Shown: one piece after another, positions 50,645 to 60,769 of the stretch | Layout: every line of letters begins with the position of its first letter | How positions within the stretch are numbered: position 1 is the first letter of the stretch | Assembly (NCBI GenBank): GCA_017454265.1 | Contig: JAFTDJ010000003.1 | Location: 1-64,000, forward strand | Reading direction: 5' to 3' | Origin: Bacteroidales bacterium | GTDB lineage: Bacteria > Bacteroidota > Bacteroidia > Bacteroidales > UBA932 | Length of the DNA: 64,000 nt | Program-made: the position numbers and the translations under genes | Notes under the pieces: model-generated | Database searches by the model: none | The model's input: the letters and a program-made list of their open reading frames with translations, nothing else | What the model was told of the DNA's origin: nothing

Positions 50645-53569
50645 ATGAAACGTTCCAGAATAGTTTGTTTGATTGCAGCGTTGCTGGTGAGTGCCGCTGC
50701 GTTTGCCCAGAACCGCATCACGGCGGTGCTGATAGACGAGTCCAACGGGGATCCGGTGGGCTTCGCTACCGTATCCCTGACCAGGGACGGTGCTCAGAAG
50801 CCGGCCAAATACGTACTCAGCGACGCGGAAGGTAAAGTGGAAATCACCGGCGTTCGTGCCGGCAATTATACTTTCAAGGCGGAGCTGCTGGGCTATGTGG
50901 CCTTCGAGAAGGCTATCAAGGTGCCCGACGTGAAGGACCTCGGGGAGATAGGCATGAAGCAGGACCGCGAGCAGCTTGACGCGGCATCCGTTTCTGCGGT
51001 GGGCAACCCCATCATTATCAAGAAAGACACTATCGAGTACAACGCCAGCTCCTTCAAGACCACCGATAACGATGTACTTGAAGACCTGCTCAAGAAGCTT
51101 CCTGGAGTGGAGGTTGGCGAAGACGGTGCGATTACGGTTAACGGGCAGACTATCAGTAAGATAACTATAGACGGAAAGACTTTCTTCCTGGACGACCCGC
51201 AGCTGGCCTCCAAGAACATTCCTGCAAAGATCGTCAATAAACTCAAGGTGATCCAGAAAAAGTCGGAACAGGCGGAATTCACCGGCATAGACGACGGGGA
51301 AGAGGAGCAGGTGATAGACCTGAGCATCAAGCCCGGCATGATGAAGGGCGCCTTCGGCAACGTGATGGCAGGAGGTGGCCACGATGTGCCTTCTACCGAT
51401 GTGCAAGGCGACTGGCGCTATCAGGGAGCCGCTTTCGTAGGTAAGTTCACAGACAAGACCCAGCTCTCTTTCATAGCCAACGGCAACAACACCAACAACC
51501 GCGGATTCAACGACCTCGCAGGCTCCATGATGGGCGGAATGCGCGGCGGAGGCGGCGGATTTGGCAGCGGCCGCGGCGGCAATACGTCCGACAACGGCAT
51601 CACCACTTCCTGGATGGCCGGTGCAAACGGCGCCTGGACCCTCTTCGACAACAAGATGGACCTCGGCGGCAACTATCTCTACAACAACACCCACAGGCTG
51701 GTTGAGGAGGAAAGCGCCAAAACCACATATCTGGAAGACCACAATATGCTCTCTGAGTCGGAGGGCACCAACGACACCCGCACCTGGGGCCACAGGGTGG
51801 GTATCCGGCTTGAGCACAAGTTCTCCGAGAATACTTCCATACTCTTCGAACCCCAGCTGAACTTCGGCGGCGGCAATTACAACCAGGTGAGCTCGTCTCT
51901 TACCGATTATGATTATCTGGACGGCGGGGCACCTGTGAAAATCAACCAGAGCACGTCCTCCAATGTGGGCGAGAACCGCAACCTCAGTACCAGCGGTTTC
52001 TTCCTTCTGCGCCAGAGACTTGGCATTCCCGGACGCACGCTTACGGCCATGGCCCGCTACAGCTATTCCAACAACAGCCTCGACAGCAGGAACGGCTCCA
52101 CTGTGCAGTCCGGCGGGTACTCCGACGGCAAGTGGGGGGACACCCAGGTGATGGACCAGCGCATAGACCAGAACAACAACAGCGCCAGCGTGTTCGGACG
52201 CGTCACCTACACCGAACCCCTCGGCAATCATTTCTACGTAGAAGCCAATTATGCATATAACTGGTCCAGGTCTTCTTCTGTGAAGGATACTTACGATATG
52301 CTGAATGGCGGTGCGAAGGATGATTATTACTCCAGCCGCGTGATAAACGAAAACAACAGCCAGAACATAGGCGCCAACGCACTTTACCAGACAGACAAGA
52401 TGCGTTTCCAGCTCGGTTTCTCGGCAAGACCCACCAAAACCCACAACGAGACTACGCGCGCGGGCAAGGCGCTTGATCCGTACGATGATTTCCGCTGGCG
52501 CTTCTCTCCCCAGGGAATGTTGTGGTGGGAGATGAACGACAATGCAAATATGCGGTGGTTCTATCGCGGCTCTTCCGAGCAGCCGAGCGTTTCCAAGCTC
52601 ATTCCGGTTCCCGACAATACGGACCCTCTGAACATCAGCTTCGGTAATCCTTATCTGGCCCCGTACTTCAGCCACAGCCTGAGGGGAGAATACCGTTACT
52701 CGAACCGCAGGCACTTCTCTTCCGTGAACGTTCGCTTCGACGGTTCCTACGTGCAGGATCCCATAGTCAATGCCATCTGGTATGGCCCCAACGGCGCCCA
52801 GTACTCCATGCCGTTCAACGGTCCCGATTCCTTCAACGCAAGCGTCAATATGTTTGCCAACCTGCCCATAGGCAAGTCAAACTTCTCGCTTTCCAATATG
52901 ACTCGCGTTAGTTACAGCAAGTCTTCGTCTTACGTGGGCGGCGACGACGTATCGTCCAAGATAGACAACTATTACAATGCTGCAACCGGCGATATGGATT
53001 ACGACGCTTTCCTCAAGTCGTACAATCTCGGTGAATTCAAGTTTACGGACAATACCACCCGGACCCTCAGTGCAACGGAGCGCCTGCGCGTGACTTACCG
53101 TTCCGACGCACTGGAACTTACCCTGAGCGGGCGTACCCGTGCCAACAAGAGCTGGTACACCATTGCCAAGACCAGCGACAATACACTCACCTTCAATAAC
53201 CAGGTGCGGGCCACCGCAAACTGGACCTGGGAGCTTACTGGGCTCACTTTCAAGGGAGAATACAACTTTAACTGGTACAACGGTTATGCGAGTTCCCTCA
53301 ATTATACCCCCGAGCATATCCTGAACGCGGAAATCCAGAAGCTGCTCTTCAAAAACAAAGTAACGCTGGCCCTCAAGGGCTACGACATCCTGGGCCAGGC
53401 AAAGAACCTTAGCGTATCCGACAATTCCAACTACCACAGCGAGGTGGTGAACAACACCCTCGGGCGCTACGTAATTCTTTCGCTTACCTGGCGTTTCGGT
53501 ACTTTCGACCGGGACAAGATGCGGCCCCGCGGAATGGGCGGCCCCGGCGGTCCCGGCGGAAGGCGATAG
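50645..53569 (+). CDS. TonB-dependent-receptor-like outer-membrane beta-barrel protein
   Basis: This is a 974-residue outer-membrane protein. Signal peptide to about residue 21 (AAAFAQ) and a carboxypeptidase-regulatory-like beta-sandwich domain (about 23-105) come first. A plug-like domain follows (IEYNASSFKTTDNDVLEDLL, LPGVEVGEDGAITVNGQTI) and then a large barrel, matching the Bacteroidota outer-membrane beta-barrel family 3. The tail is Gly/Pro/Arg-rich (MRPRGMGGPGGPGGRR). No SusD partner is adjacent, so it is not a classical SusC. The substrate is unknown. An intrinsic terminator follows. Confidence 0.82.
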   Translation: MKRSRIVCLIAALLVSAAAFAQNRITAVLIDESNGDPVGFATVSLTRDGAQKPAKYVLSDAEGKVEITGVRAGNYTFKAELLGYVAFEKAIKVPDVKDLGEIGMKQDREQLDAASVSAVGNPIIIKKDTIEYNASSFKTTDNDVLEDLLKKLPGVEVGEDGAITVNGQTISKITIDGKTFFLDDPQLASKNIPAKIVNKLKVIQKKSEQAEFTGIDDGEEEQVIDLSIKPGMMKGAFGNVMAGGGHDVPSTDVQGDWRYQGAAFVGKFTDKTQLSFIANGNNTNNRGFNDLAGSMMGGMRGGGGGFGSGRGGNTSDNGITTSWMAGANGAWTLFDNKMDLGGNYLYNNTHRLVEEESAKTTYLEDHNMLSESEGTNDTRTWGHRVGIRLEHKFSENTSILFEPQLNFGGGNYNQVSSSLTDYDYLDGGAPVKINQSTSSNVGENRNLSTSGFFLLRQRLGIPGRTLTAMARYSYSNNSLDSRNGSTVQSGGYSDGKWGDTQVMDQRIDQNNNSASVFGRVTYTEPLGNHFYVEANYAYNWSRSSSVKDTYDMLNGGAKDDYYSSRVINENNSQNIGANALYQTDKMRFQLGFSARPTKTHNETTRAGKALDPYDDFRWRFSPQGMLWWEMNDNANMRWFYRGSSEQPSVSKLIPVPDNTDPLNISFGNPYLAPYFSHSLRGEYRYSNRRHFSSVNVRFDGSYVQDPIVNAIWYGPNGAQYSMPFNGPDSFNASVNMFANLPIGKSNFSLSNMTRVSYSKSSSYVGGDDVSSKIDNYYNAATGDMDYDAFLKSYNLGEFKFTDNTTRTLSATERLRVTYRSDALELTLSGRTRANKSWYTIAKTSDNTLTFNNQVRATANWTWELTGLTFKGEYNFNWYNGYASSLNYTPEHILNAEIQKLLFKNKVTLALKGYDILGQAKNLSVSDNSNYHSEVVNNTLGRYVILSLTWRFGTFDRDKMRPRGMGGPGGPGGRR

Positions 53570-53572
53570 ATA

Positions 53573-53603
53573 AAAAAGGCGTGATGAGAATCACGTTTTT
53601 TTT
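53573..53603 (+). terminator. Intrinsic terminator after the outer-membrane barrel gene
   Basis: CGTGAT (53580-53585), loop GAGA, ATCACG (53590-53595), followed by eight T; an A-run on the left can extend the stem. Confidence 0.82.
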
Positions 53604-53604
53604 A

Positions 53605-53612
53605 TATATTTG
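53605..53612 (+). promoter_or_regulatory. Predicted promoter -7 box for the ECF sigma gene
   Basis: TATATTTG lies directly after the T-run of the preceding terminator and 19 bases before the ATG at 53631. The expected leader is under 15 bases. Confidence 0.55.
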
Positions 53613-53630
53613 CATCCAGCAAGCAGAACA

Positions 53631-54194
53631 ATGCAACAGAGCCTGATTTCACGACTGAAAAGCGGTGATCGCGAAGTTTTCAATGAGCTTTGCCGTTCGC
53701 GTTATGTGTCATTGCTTGCCTACGCACGTATTTTCCTTGCGGGTGCCGGTCGTGGATGGGCAGAAGATATAGTACAGGATGTTCTCTTCGGACTCTGGCA
53801 GAACCGCAGGACCCTCAGGGACGATGAAGGCGAACTGCAGGCCTATCTTCTTCGTGGCGTTTACAACCGTTGCATGAATTACGTCAACAGAGCCCGCAGG
53901 GCAAAACAGTATGGCGATTATTACGAGGCCAGAATTGTGTCAATGATGGCAGACTGCTGGTCTCCGGACAGCAATCCAGTAATCCGCAGCGTATTCGATA
54001 CCGACCTGCGGGACATTATTTCAGAAGCTCTCGGGAAACTGTCTCCGCGCTGCCGCGAGGTGTTTACCCTGAGCTATATAGACAACCTGAGCAACCGGGA
54101 GATAAGCGAGCGCCTCGGTATTTCGCTCAGCACGGTGGAGAATCATATGTATCTGGCTCTCAGGCAGTTGCGAAACCAGCTTGCGGGGGTGTAA
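53631..54194 (+). CDS. ECF sigma-70 factor
   Basis: This is a 187-residue extracytoplasmic-function sigma factor. Region 2 is visible in ISRLKSGDREVFNELC through AEDIVQDVLFGLWQNR. Region 4 reads LSPRCREVFTLSYID, NLSNREISERLGIS and TVENHMYLALRQLR. It is followed by a FecR anti-sigma gene and a SusC with an STN domain, the standard trans-envelope signalling trio of Bacteroidales uptake loci. It would be released when the SusC senses its substrate and then activate this locus. Confidence 0.92.
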   Translation: MQQSLISRLKSGDREVFNELCRSRYVSLLAYARIFLAGAGRGWAEDIVQDVLFGLWQNRRTLRDDEGELQAYLLRGVYNRCMNYVNRARRAKQYGDYYEARIVSMMADCWSPDSNPVIRSVFDTDLRDIISEALGKLSPRCREVFTLSYIDNLSNREISERLGISLSTVENHMYLALRQLRNQLAGV

Positions 54195-54248
54195 TTTTTT
54201 TCTTTTTTCCATTGGGTGTTTTCTGTATGTTGTTTGTATAATTAATGT

Positions 54249-55214
54249 ATGCAAGACAACATAGTTAAGTTGATTACCAATCATCTCAATAATTCCGGCA
54301 CCGTCGCCGAGAAAGAAGAATTGCTTTCCTGGCTGGAAGAGTCGGAGGAGAACAAGCGTTTCTATTCTTTGTTCGTGGCCAATTATTCGCTGCACGAAAC
54401 GGTTACTTCAGAGAACCTTAACGAAGATATCGATTGCATGCTCGGACGTCTTGGGGCGAGGATTGATGCCCATGAGGCCGGGCGGCGCAAAATGCCTGGC
54501 AATTGGTTTTTTGCGGCAGTAGCCGTTTGTGCGGCTGCCCTTGCCCTGTTTCTGTTCCTGCCTCAAAAGACTGAGCATGCCGGGGCTCCGCAACCGGTCA
54601 TGGCGGTTGCAGGCAATGTCACCGGCGAGACGGTGCATGTGAAGCTCGAGGATGGCACGCAAGTTTATTTGCGCCCGGGAGCCAGAATCAGTTATAATGT
54701 TGCAGGGATACCCGACAAGCGTTTGGTAAACCTTGAGGGAGACGCTTATTTTGATGTCGCCCGGGATGAACAGCGGCCTTTTCTGGTGAATACCCAAAAT
54801 ATAGGCGTGAGAGTTCTCGGTACCTCATTCTCCGTTTCGTCTTCTCCGGAGGTGTCCCAGGTCGTGCTGGAGAGGGGCTCCGTGCGGCTGCTCTCTCCGG
54901 AAGGCGCCTCCATGGTTACGCTGTCACCCAACCAGAAGGCTACATATATCGGTGTAACCGGAGATGTGAGAGTGGAGTCCATATATGCCACTGCTTTCGT
55001 CACCGACAAATACAGCCTTGTGGCAATGTCTGACGCTACTCTGGACGAGATTGTTTCATCTCTGTCCGATATGTTCAAGGTCAAGATAAAATTCTCATCG
55101 GGCGATACGAAAAAGCGCTACAACCTTGCCTTCATGAAATCCGACTCTATTGAGGACGTATTGGCAATAGTGCAATATATGTCAGGAGCAGAATGTACAA
55201 TTCAACACAAATAA
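54249..55214 (+). CDS. FecR-family anti-sigma factor
   Basis: This is a 321-residue single-pass inner-membrane regulator. The N-terminal cytoplasmic part (about residues 1-80) would bind the sigma factor, followed by a membrane segment (about 86-104). The periplasmic FecR domain includes VHVKLEDGTQVYLRPGARI and LEGDAYFDVARDEQRPF. A C-terminal domain, DEIVSSLSDMFKVKIKFS, corresponds to the region that contacts the STN domain of the outer-membrane receptor. It pairs with the ECF sigma upstream and SusC downstream. Confidence 0.92.
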   Translation: MQDNIVKLITNHLNNSGTVAEKEELLSWLEESEENKRFYSLFVANYSLHETVTSENLNEDIDCMLGRLGARIDAHEAGRRKMPGNWFFAAVAVCAAALALFLFLPQKTEHAGAPQPVMAVAGNVTGETVHVKLEDGTQVYLRPGARISYNVAGIPDKRLVNLEGDAYFDVARDEQRPFLVNTQNIGVRVLGTSFSVSSSPEVSQVVLERGSVRLLSPEGASMVTLSPNQKATYIGVTGDVRVESIYATAFVTDKYSLVAMSDATLDEIVSSLSDMFKVKIKFSSGDTKKRYNLAFMKSDSIEDVLAIVQYMSGAECTIQHK

Positions 55215-55232
55215 TATCTAACCACTCTTTTT

Positions 55233-58200
55233 ATGAGAACTAAACACTTGTTTACTCTCTGCCTCTGCGCAGTACTCGTGCTCTTCTCCTGGGCACGTGC
55301 GGAGGCTCAGACGCAGGAAACTCTTTACGATGTGGACATTTCCATTCCGAGAGCTACTGTAAGCTCGTTTACCTCTGCACTCACCGGTCAGACGGGCATC
55401 TTATTCTCGTACGAGACAAATCTCGCTTCAAAGAGCCTGGGAAGCGTTACCATCAAACAGCGCCAGGCTTCTCTGGAATCCATCCTGACCCGTGCGTTCA
55501 GCGGCAAGGGCGTGAGTTGGAAAGTTGTCAACCGTACGGTTGTGCTTACTGCAGCGCAGGCTTCCCAGCCCGCAAATGTGTCCGGCCGGGTGCTGGATGC
55601 CAACGGTGATCCGCTGCCCGGCGCCGGGGTGCTGGTGAAAGGAACCACCCACGGCACCACCACAGATGCGGCCGGTAATTACACCATCGCCGTCGCTCCC
55701 AACCAGACGCTGGAAGTGTCTTTCATCGGATACGCGACACAGGATGTTCCCGTAGGCGGACGCAGCGTGATAAATGTAACACTGGCAGACGATACCACTC
55801 TCCTGGACGACGTGGTGGTGGTGGGTTACGGAACCCAGTCCCGCAAGACCCTGAGTACCGCAATCGCAAAGGTTGACGGCGAGAAACTGATGGACGCTCC
55901 CGTGTCCACCGTTGGCGACGCCCTCAAGGGAAAGGTTACCGGCCTGCGCATCGCCTCCAACAACAACCTCCCCGGCGAGAGCCCCCGCTTCCTCATCCGA
56001 GGCGGTTCGTCCATCAACCGCAGCAACGACCCTCTGTTCCTCGTGGATGGCGTTGAGCGCGGTATAGACGACCTCAACCCCAACGACATCGAGTCCATAG
56101 AAGTGCTCAAAGACGCTGCATCCGCCGCCATTTACGGAAGCCGTGCATCCAACGGTGTAATCCTCGTTACCACAAAGAAGGGCAACGCCTACAAGCAGCC
56201 CCAGGTGGTGTTCGACTCCCAGGTGGGCTTTACTTCACCCGCACGCACCTGGAAACTCGCCAACGCTACGGAGTTCCTTACCATAATCCGTCCTGCAGCG
56301 CTTCAGGGACCCAATTCCGCACTCGTTCTCAACGGTGCCAACGGCGCCGGCATAGGCAACACCGAGCCCACGTCCACATACTCCACCCGCTACCTCACTG
56401 CAGGAGAGAACGTTCCGGAAGGCTATCTCAGCATGCCCGACCCGGTCGATCCCACCAAGACCATCATCTATACGGACCACGACTGGCAGAACGACTGGTA
56501 TCATCCTTCCTTCTACCACAAGCAGTACGTGGGAGTGAACGGCGGCACCAAGGACGTCAAGTATGCGGCCTCCGTAGGTTATCTCGGCGATGACGGAATG
56601 GTTGCGATGAGCTCTTTCCGCAACTTCACTATGCACGGAAACACCTCTTTCAATGTAACCAAGTGGCTCACCGCTTCCACTACGTTCGACTATACCAACG
56701 GCGTCAAGCATCCGATGACCAACGATTACTTCACTGTGCTCGGACGCGGTATCATGATGTCTCCTACCCATATAGGAAAATACCCCGACGGCACATTCGC
56801 CACCGGCGGTACCAACAAGAACCAGCAGACCGCCGAATTCTACGAGACATTCTACGACCGCGAGACCCAGCGCCAGAAGTTCATGGGCAGCATCAACCTC
56901 AAGGCCAAGATTACCGACTGGCTCACGGGAACCGTGCAGTACGCCCTCTACGACAACAGCTACCGCGGAAGTTATTACACCAAGGGTGAGGTGAACGGCA
57001 GCGTGAACTTCGTATCCACCAACCGCGGAACTACTGAAACCCGCACCCAGACCCAGCGCCAGAACTTCCAGGCCTACCTTACTGTAGACAAGAAATTCGG
57101 CCAGCACCGCATCAGCGGCACCGCCGGCTACGACTGGAGCAAGTGGCATTACTGGTACCTCACTGCCGGCAACACCGGGTCCCTTTCGGACAAGGTGCCT
57201 ATGCTTACCGCCGGCGGCTCCAATACCGCAGGTACGATGAGCATGAGCAACAGCGACTACGAGACCGCCCTCATTTCCTACTTCGGACGTGTGGGGTATA
57301 ACTTCGCAGACCGCTACATCCTGGCCGCCACGTTCCGCGCCGACGGCAGCTCGCTCTTCCTGGGCGAGAACAAGTGGGGCTACTTCCCCTCGGTCTCCGC
57401 GGCATGGGTGATCAGCGAGGAGCCTTTCTTCGCGAACGCCAAGGACAAGGTGAACATGCTCAAGCTGCGTGCCTCCTTCGGCGAGACGGGAAACAACAAC
57501 ATCGCCCGTACGGACCCTCTGGGAGCCTATTCCACCAGCACATACGACGTTTATAACGTGCTCCTTCCTTCCAAGATGGTGAACTCCGGCCTCAAGTGGG
57601 AGACCACCACCCAGCTCGACCTCGGCGTGGACGTGAGTTTCCTGAACGACCGTATCCGCATCGTTGCGGACTACTACGACAAGGTCACCCGCGACCTCAT
57701 CTACTCCATCACCCTTCCCGATACCGGCCAGTTCGGCAGCGTGAACGCCAACGTGGGAAGCGTGCGTTTCTGGGGCGCGGAGTTTGAACTGCATACCGTG
57801 AACATCCAGAAGAAAAACTTCTCCTGGGAGACCGACTTCACCTATTCGTTGTCCCGCAACGTGGTGCTGTCCCTGCCGGACGAGTACAAATACCAGCTTA
57901 TGGATATGGACGGCAACCTGCTGTACGATTCTAATGGTGAGCCGCAGTACGGCTGGCGTATAGGCGGATACAAGACCGCCACCGGCTACCGCTTCGGCGG
58001 AACCGCAGTGGGAGAGCCGCTGGGCCGTATCTGGGGTTACAAGGTGGCCGGAATCCTGCAGACCGACGAAGAGGCTGCCGCCGCTTACTTTGACACCCAG
58101 TCCCACGGTTATCGCCGCAGCGACGGCCAGTCCATCCAGGGACGCAAGGACGCCGGCGACTTCGAGTGGGTGAACCGCTACGGTACGGCCAAGACCGCAG

Positions 58201-58802
58201 ACGGCGCCGAGCAGATCGACGCTACCGATATGTTCCTTCTGGGTAACGTGATGCCTCACTCCACAGGCGGTTTCAACAATACCATACATTGGAACAGGCT
58301 TACCTTCAATGTGTATTTCGACTATGCCATCGGACACTCCATTTACAATTATATGAAGACCCGTATGGTGCAGAACACACTGGGATACAGCAATTCCAAC
58401 GTGGACGTGAACCTCATCTCCGACTGCTGGCGCAGCCCCGGGGACAAGGCGACCAGCGCCCGTTTCTTCCCCAACGACGCCGACTACGGCAACCGTAACT
58501 TCTCACGTGCTTCGGATTTCAACGTCCAGAACGCCAGCTACCTGTGCCTGCGCGACGCCTCCATCTACTACGACCTCCCCGACAAGTGGGCCAAGGCCAT
58601 CGCCATGAAGAAGATCACCGTAGGCGTGACCGGAAATACTCTCTGGTACTTCACCGGCGTGAGCGGCGCCATCAGCCCCGAGACAGGTATCAGTTCCGAT
58701 TCCGATTCCAATATGTACACCTCCGTGCAGATGGGCAGCGCTACATCCAACATTATGCCTGCTGCACGCAAGATATTGTTCAACCTGAAGATAACGTTCT
58801 AA
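55233..58802 (+). CDS. SusC/RagA-family TonB-linked outer-membrane transporter with N-terminal STN domain
   Basis: This is an 1189-residue outer-membrane importer. The order is: signal peptide (1-26); STN signalling domain (about 31-107, VDISIPRATVSSFTSAL); carboxypeptidase-regulatory-like domain (about 113-195, VSGRVLDANGDPLPGAGVLV); TonB/plug region starting DDVVVVGYGTQ at about 202, with LKGKVTGLRI and SIEVLKDAASAAIYGSRASNGV; and a large beta-barrel ending LFNLKITF. The STN domain links it to the adjacent FecR. It forms a pair with the SusD gene 13 bases downstream and would import a substrate too large for porins. Confidence 0.95.
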   Translation: MRTKHLFTLCLCAVLVLFSWARAEAQTQETLYDVDISIPRATVSSFTSALTGQTGILFSYETNLASKSLGSVTIKQRQASLESILTRAFSGKGVSWKVVNRTVVLTAAQASQPANVSGRVLDANGDPLPGAGVLVKGTTHGTTTDAAGNYTIAVAPNQTLEVSFIGYATQDVPVGGRSVINVTLADDTTLLDDVVVVGYGTQSRKTLSTAIAKVDGEKLMDAPVSTVGDALKGKVTGLRIASNNNLPGESPRFLIRGGSSINRSNDPLFLVDGVERGIDDLNPNDIESIEVLKDAASAAIYGSRASNGVILVTTKKGNAYKQPQVVFDSQVGFTSPARTWKLANATEFLTIIRPAALQGPNSALVLNGANGAGIGNTEPTSTYSTRYLTAGENVPEGYLSMPDPVDPTKTIIYTDHDWQNDWYHPSFYHKQYVGVNGGTKDVKYAASVGYLGDDGMVAMSSFRNFTMHGNTSFNVTKWLTASTTFDYTNGVKHPMTNDYFTVLGRGIMMSPTHIGKYPDGTFATGGTNKNQQTAEFYETFYDRETQRQKFMGSINLKAKITDWLTGTVQYALYDNSYRGSYYTKGEVNGSVNFVSTNRGTTETRTQTQRQNFQAYLTVDKKFGQHRISGTAGYDWSKWHYWYLTAGNTGSLSDKVPMLTAGGSNTAGTMSMSNSDYETALISYFGRVGYNFADRYILAATFRADGSSLFLGENKWGYFPSVSAAWVISEEPFFANAKDKVNMLKLRASFGETGNNNIARTDPLGAYSTSTYDVYNVLLPSKMVNSGLKWETTTQLDLGVDVSFLNDRIRIVADYYDKVTRDLIYSITLPDTGQFGSVNANVGSVRFWGAEFELHTVNIQKKNFSWETDFTYSLSRNVVLSLPDEYKYQLMDMDGNLLYDSNGEPQYGWRIGGYKTATGYRFGGTAVGEPLGRIWGYKVAGILQTDEEAAAAYFDTQSHGYRRSDGQSIQGRKDAGDFEWVNRYGTAKTADGAEQIDATDMFLLGNVMPHSTGGFNNTIHWNRLTFNVYFDYAIGHSIYNYMKTRMVQNTLGYSNSNVDVNLISDCWRSPGDKATSARFFPNDADYGNRNFSRASDFNVQNASYLCLRDASIYYDLPDKWAKAIAMKKITVGVTGNTLWYFTGVSGAISPETGISSDSDSNMYTSVQMGSATSNIMPAARKILFNLKITF

Positions 58803-58815
58803 GGAGGATACAGAT

Positions 58816-60321
58816 ATGAAAAAGTTGTTTACTATATCTCTTGCAGCGCTCCTTTGTTCGGCGGCCCTTACCTCCTGCCACAAAGACCTGGACATTCCTT
58901 ACGACAACGCACTTTCCGCAAGTAATATGTGGAAGGACGCATCCGACCTGGAACAGTCTGTTCCCGGCATCTACAGACGTATGCACAGCTACTTCTCCGA
59001 TGCCGAATGTAATGTCTTCTACCTGGGCGAGACCCGCGTGGGCGACTATATGTGGGGGCCTTCGCTGGAGAGCAAGGTCCAGGACAACTTCAAAATCGCC
59101 TGCCGCCACAATACTCTTACCCCGTCCAACACCATAGGGTGGAGCGGATTGTATTCCACAATAGACCAGGCCAATGCCGTAATCAAGCACGGAGCGGAGT
59201 GCAACGCCTCCCAGGCCCGTCTGGACTGGGCCTTGGCCCAGGCTTATTTCGCGCGTGCCTACTGCTACTTCCAGGCGGCGCGAATCTGGGGCGAGGTACC
59301 AGTGAACCTGCTTCCCGTGGAGTCCACCACCCAGGAGGAGTGCTATCCCTCCCAAAAGACACAGGTGGAGGTTTACGAGCAGGTGGAGCGTGACATCCTT
59401 GCCTGCGAGGAGCTTTCAGCGTCCCTTGGCAACGAGAAGTATTTCGCCACCAAGGATGCCCTCAACACCCTCAAGGCAGATTATGCTCTCTGGATGTATG
59501 CCACCCGTGACGGCGGTGCCAAGTATCTGGACATGGCCGAGCAGGCTTTGAATGCGATAGGCATTTCATCTGCCAGGCTTCTGCCCAACTATGCCGACGT
59601 TTTCGACCGCACCAACAAGAAAAATGCGGAAATCGTGTTCTCGCTTGCACTGAGCGCATCCGATACCGGCGGCTACCAGATTTATTTCTGCCAGCCTTCC
59701 AACCTTATCGCTGCAGCATACCGCAACAACCCCGTGCCCATTTCTTCCACGCAGTGGTGGAGCTATTCCCAGGGTTTCGTGGACGAACTCAAGGCCAGCC
59801 AGGCCAAGGGAGACACCCGCGTGAAGACAAACCTTGGATACGGTCCTTATTCGGCTGCAGCCGACAAGCACGAGATTACATGGTGCAACAAACTCACCGG
59901 CGATATGTCCAAGAGCCCTGTGGTACAGGACAACGACCTCATCTACTACCGCTACGGCTATGTGGTGATGCTGGACGCCGAGCTCAAGTACTACAAGAAG
60001 AATTACGCCGGCGCCAACGCTTCGCTGAACCTGATTGCAAAGCGCGCCTACGGAAAAGACAACTACTACACCAGCACCGCTCCCGCAGATGTGCTCGACA
60101 ACATTGTGCACGAATACTTTATGGAGTTCCCGGCTGAGGGAATGATATGGTGGGCCCTTATACGTACAGGCAAGATCTGGAGTATGGAACCCAACTCTGA
60201 AATCCCCGGACAAACTTTCGAAACTCTCCGTGCCAAGAATCCCAACATCCTGCTCTGGCCCATCGCTCAGGGTTCCATCAACAAGAATTCCAAGCTGCAC
60301 CAGATAGAAGGATGGTCTTAA
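58816..60321 (+). CDS. SusD/RagB-family substrate-binding lipoprotein
   Basis: This is a 501-residue surface lipoprotein (lipobox AALTSC) that forms the lid of the SusC transporter and captures substrate. The SusD-like N-terminal region (LDIPYDNALSASNMWKDASDLEQSVPG) and TPR-like helices (QAYFARAYCYFQAARIWGEVP, FMEFPAEGMIWWALIRTG) are typical. It ends with LLWPIAQGSINKNSKLHQ, close to the usual SusD C-terminus. Ligand type cannot be read from sequence. Confidence 0.94.
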   Translation: MKKLFTISLAALLCSAALTSCHKDLDIPYDNALSASNMWKDASDLEQSVPGIYRRMHSYFSDAECNVFYLGETRVGDYMWGPSLESKVQDNFKIACRHNTLTPSNTIGWSGLYSTIDQANAVIKHGAECNASQARLDWALAQAYFARAYCYFQAARIWGEVPVNLLPVESTTQEECYPSQKTQVEVYEQVERDILACEELSASLGNEKYFATKDALNTLKADYALWMYATRDGGAKYLDMAEQALNAIGISSARLLPNYADVFDRTNKKNAEIVFSLALSASDTGGYQIYFCQPSNLIAAAYRNNPVPISSTQWWSYSQGFVDELKASQAKGDTRVKTNLGYGPYSAAADKHEITWCNKLTGDMSKSPVVQDNDLIYYRYGYVVMLDAELKYYKKNYAGANASLNLIAKRAYGKDNYYTSTAPADVLDNIVHEYFMEFPAEGMIWWALIRTGKIWSMEPNSEIPGQTFETLRAKNPNILLWPIAQGSINKNSKLHQIEGWS

Positions 60322-60334
60322 CCTTTTTAAGTAT

Positions 60335-60769
60335 ATGAATATGAAAAAGATATTTGCAATAGTTCTTTCGGCGGTCCTGTGCCTTGGCGCAGTATCCTGC
60401 AACAAAGACGCAGTGCCTGAAGGCGCGGACACCCTCACGGTACGAGTGGCGCTTACTCCCGATCCCGGAACAGTTCCTGCGGCCGGCGCCAGCTTTGACG
60501 CCGTGGCCATCGTGCATCAGGGCGTAAACCTGAATGTCGACTGGGAAGTGTCGGTAGACGGGGACGTAGCCTGGATATCCCTTCAAAAGACAACTTTGAA
60601 GACCCAGTTCGTAGGCACATATGCCGGAGATGACAAAGAAGTGGAGCAGCCCGGCATCAGCTGTACCGTCGCTGCCAACCTTACCGGCAAGAAGCGCAGC
60701 GCCACCATTCGTTTTACGACTGCCAACGGCGCATCCGCCGTTTACGTGCTTAACCAGTCTGCGAAGTGA
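60335..60769 (+). CDS. BACON-like small lipoprotein
   Basis: This is a 144-residue lipoprotein (lipobox CLGAVSC). The body is a single beta-sandwich with features of BACON domains (VAWISLQ, SATIRFTTANGASAVYVLNQSAK). In Sus-type loci such proteins often act as surface accessory binding proteins. Two starts are possible (60335 or, two codons later, 60341, the latter directly MKK). Its stop overlaps the GTG start of the phosphodiesterase gene by four bases, so the two are coupled. Confidence 0.65.
   Translation: MNMKKIFAIVLSAVLCLGAVSCNKDAVPEGADTLTVRVALTPDPGTVPAAGASFDAVAIVHQGVNLNVDWEVSVDGDVAWISLQKTTLKTQFVGTYAGDDKEVEQPGISCTVAANLTGKKRSATIRFTTANGASAVYVLNQSAK

Noticed and set aside
56235-58337. A 700-codon minus-strand frame inside susC, and similar long frames opposite the barrel gene (50633-52714) and the OPA transporter (19092-20936)
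   Set aside because: All are antisense shadows produced by the strong third-position GC bias of well-identified genes.
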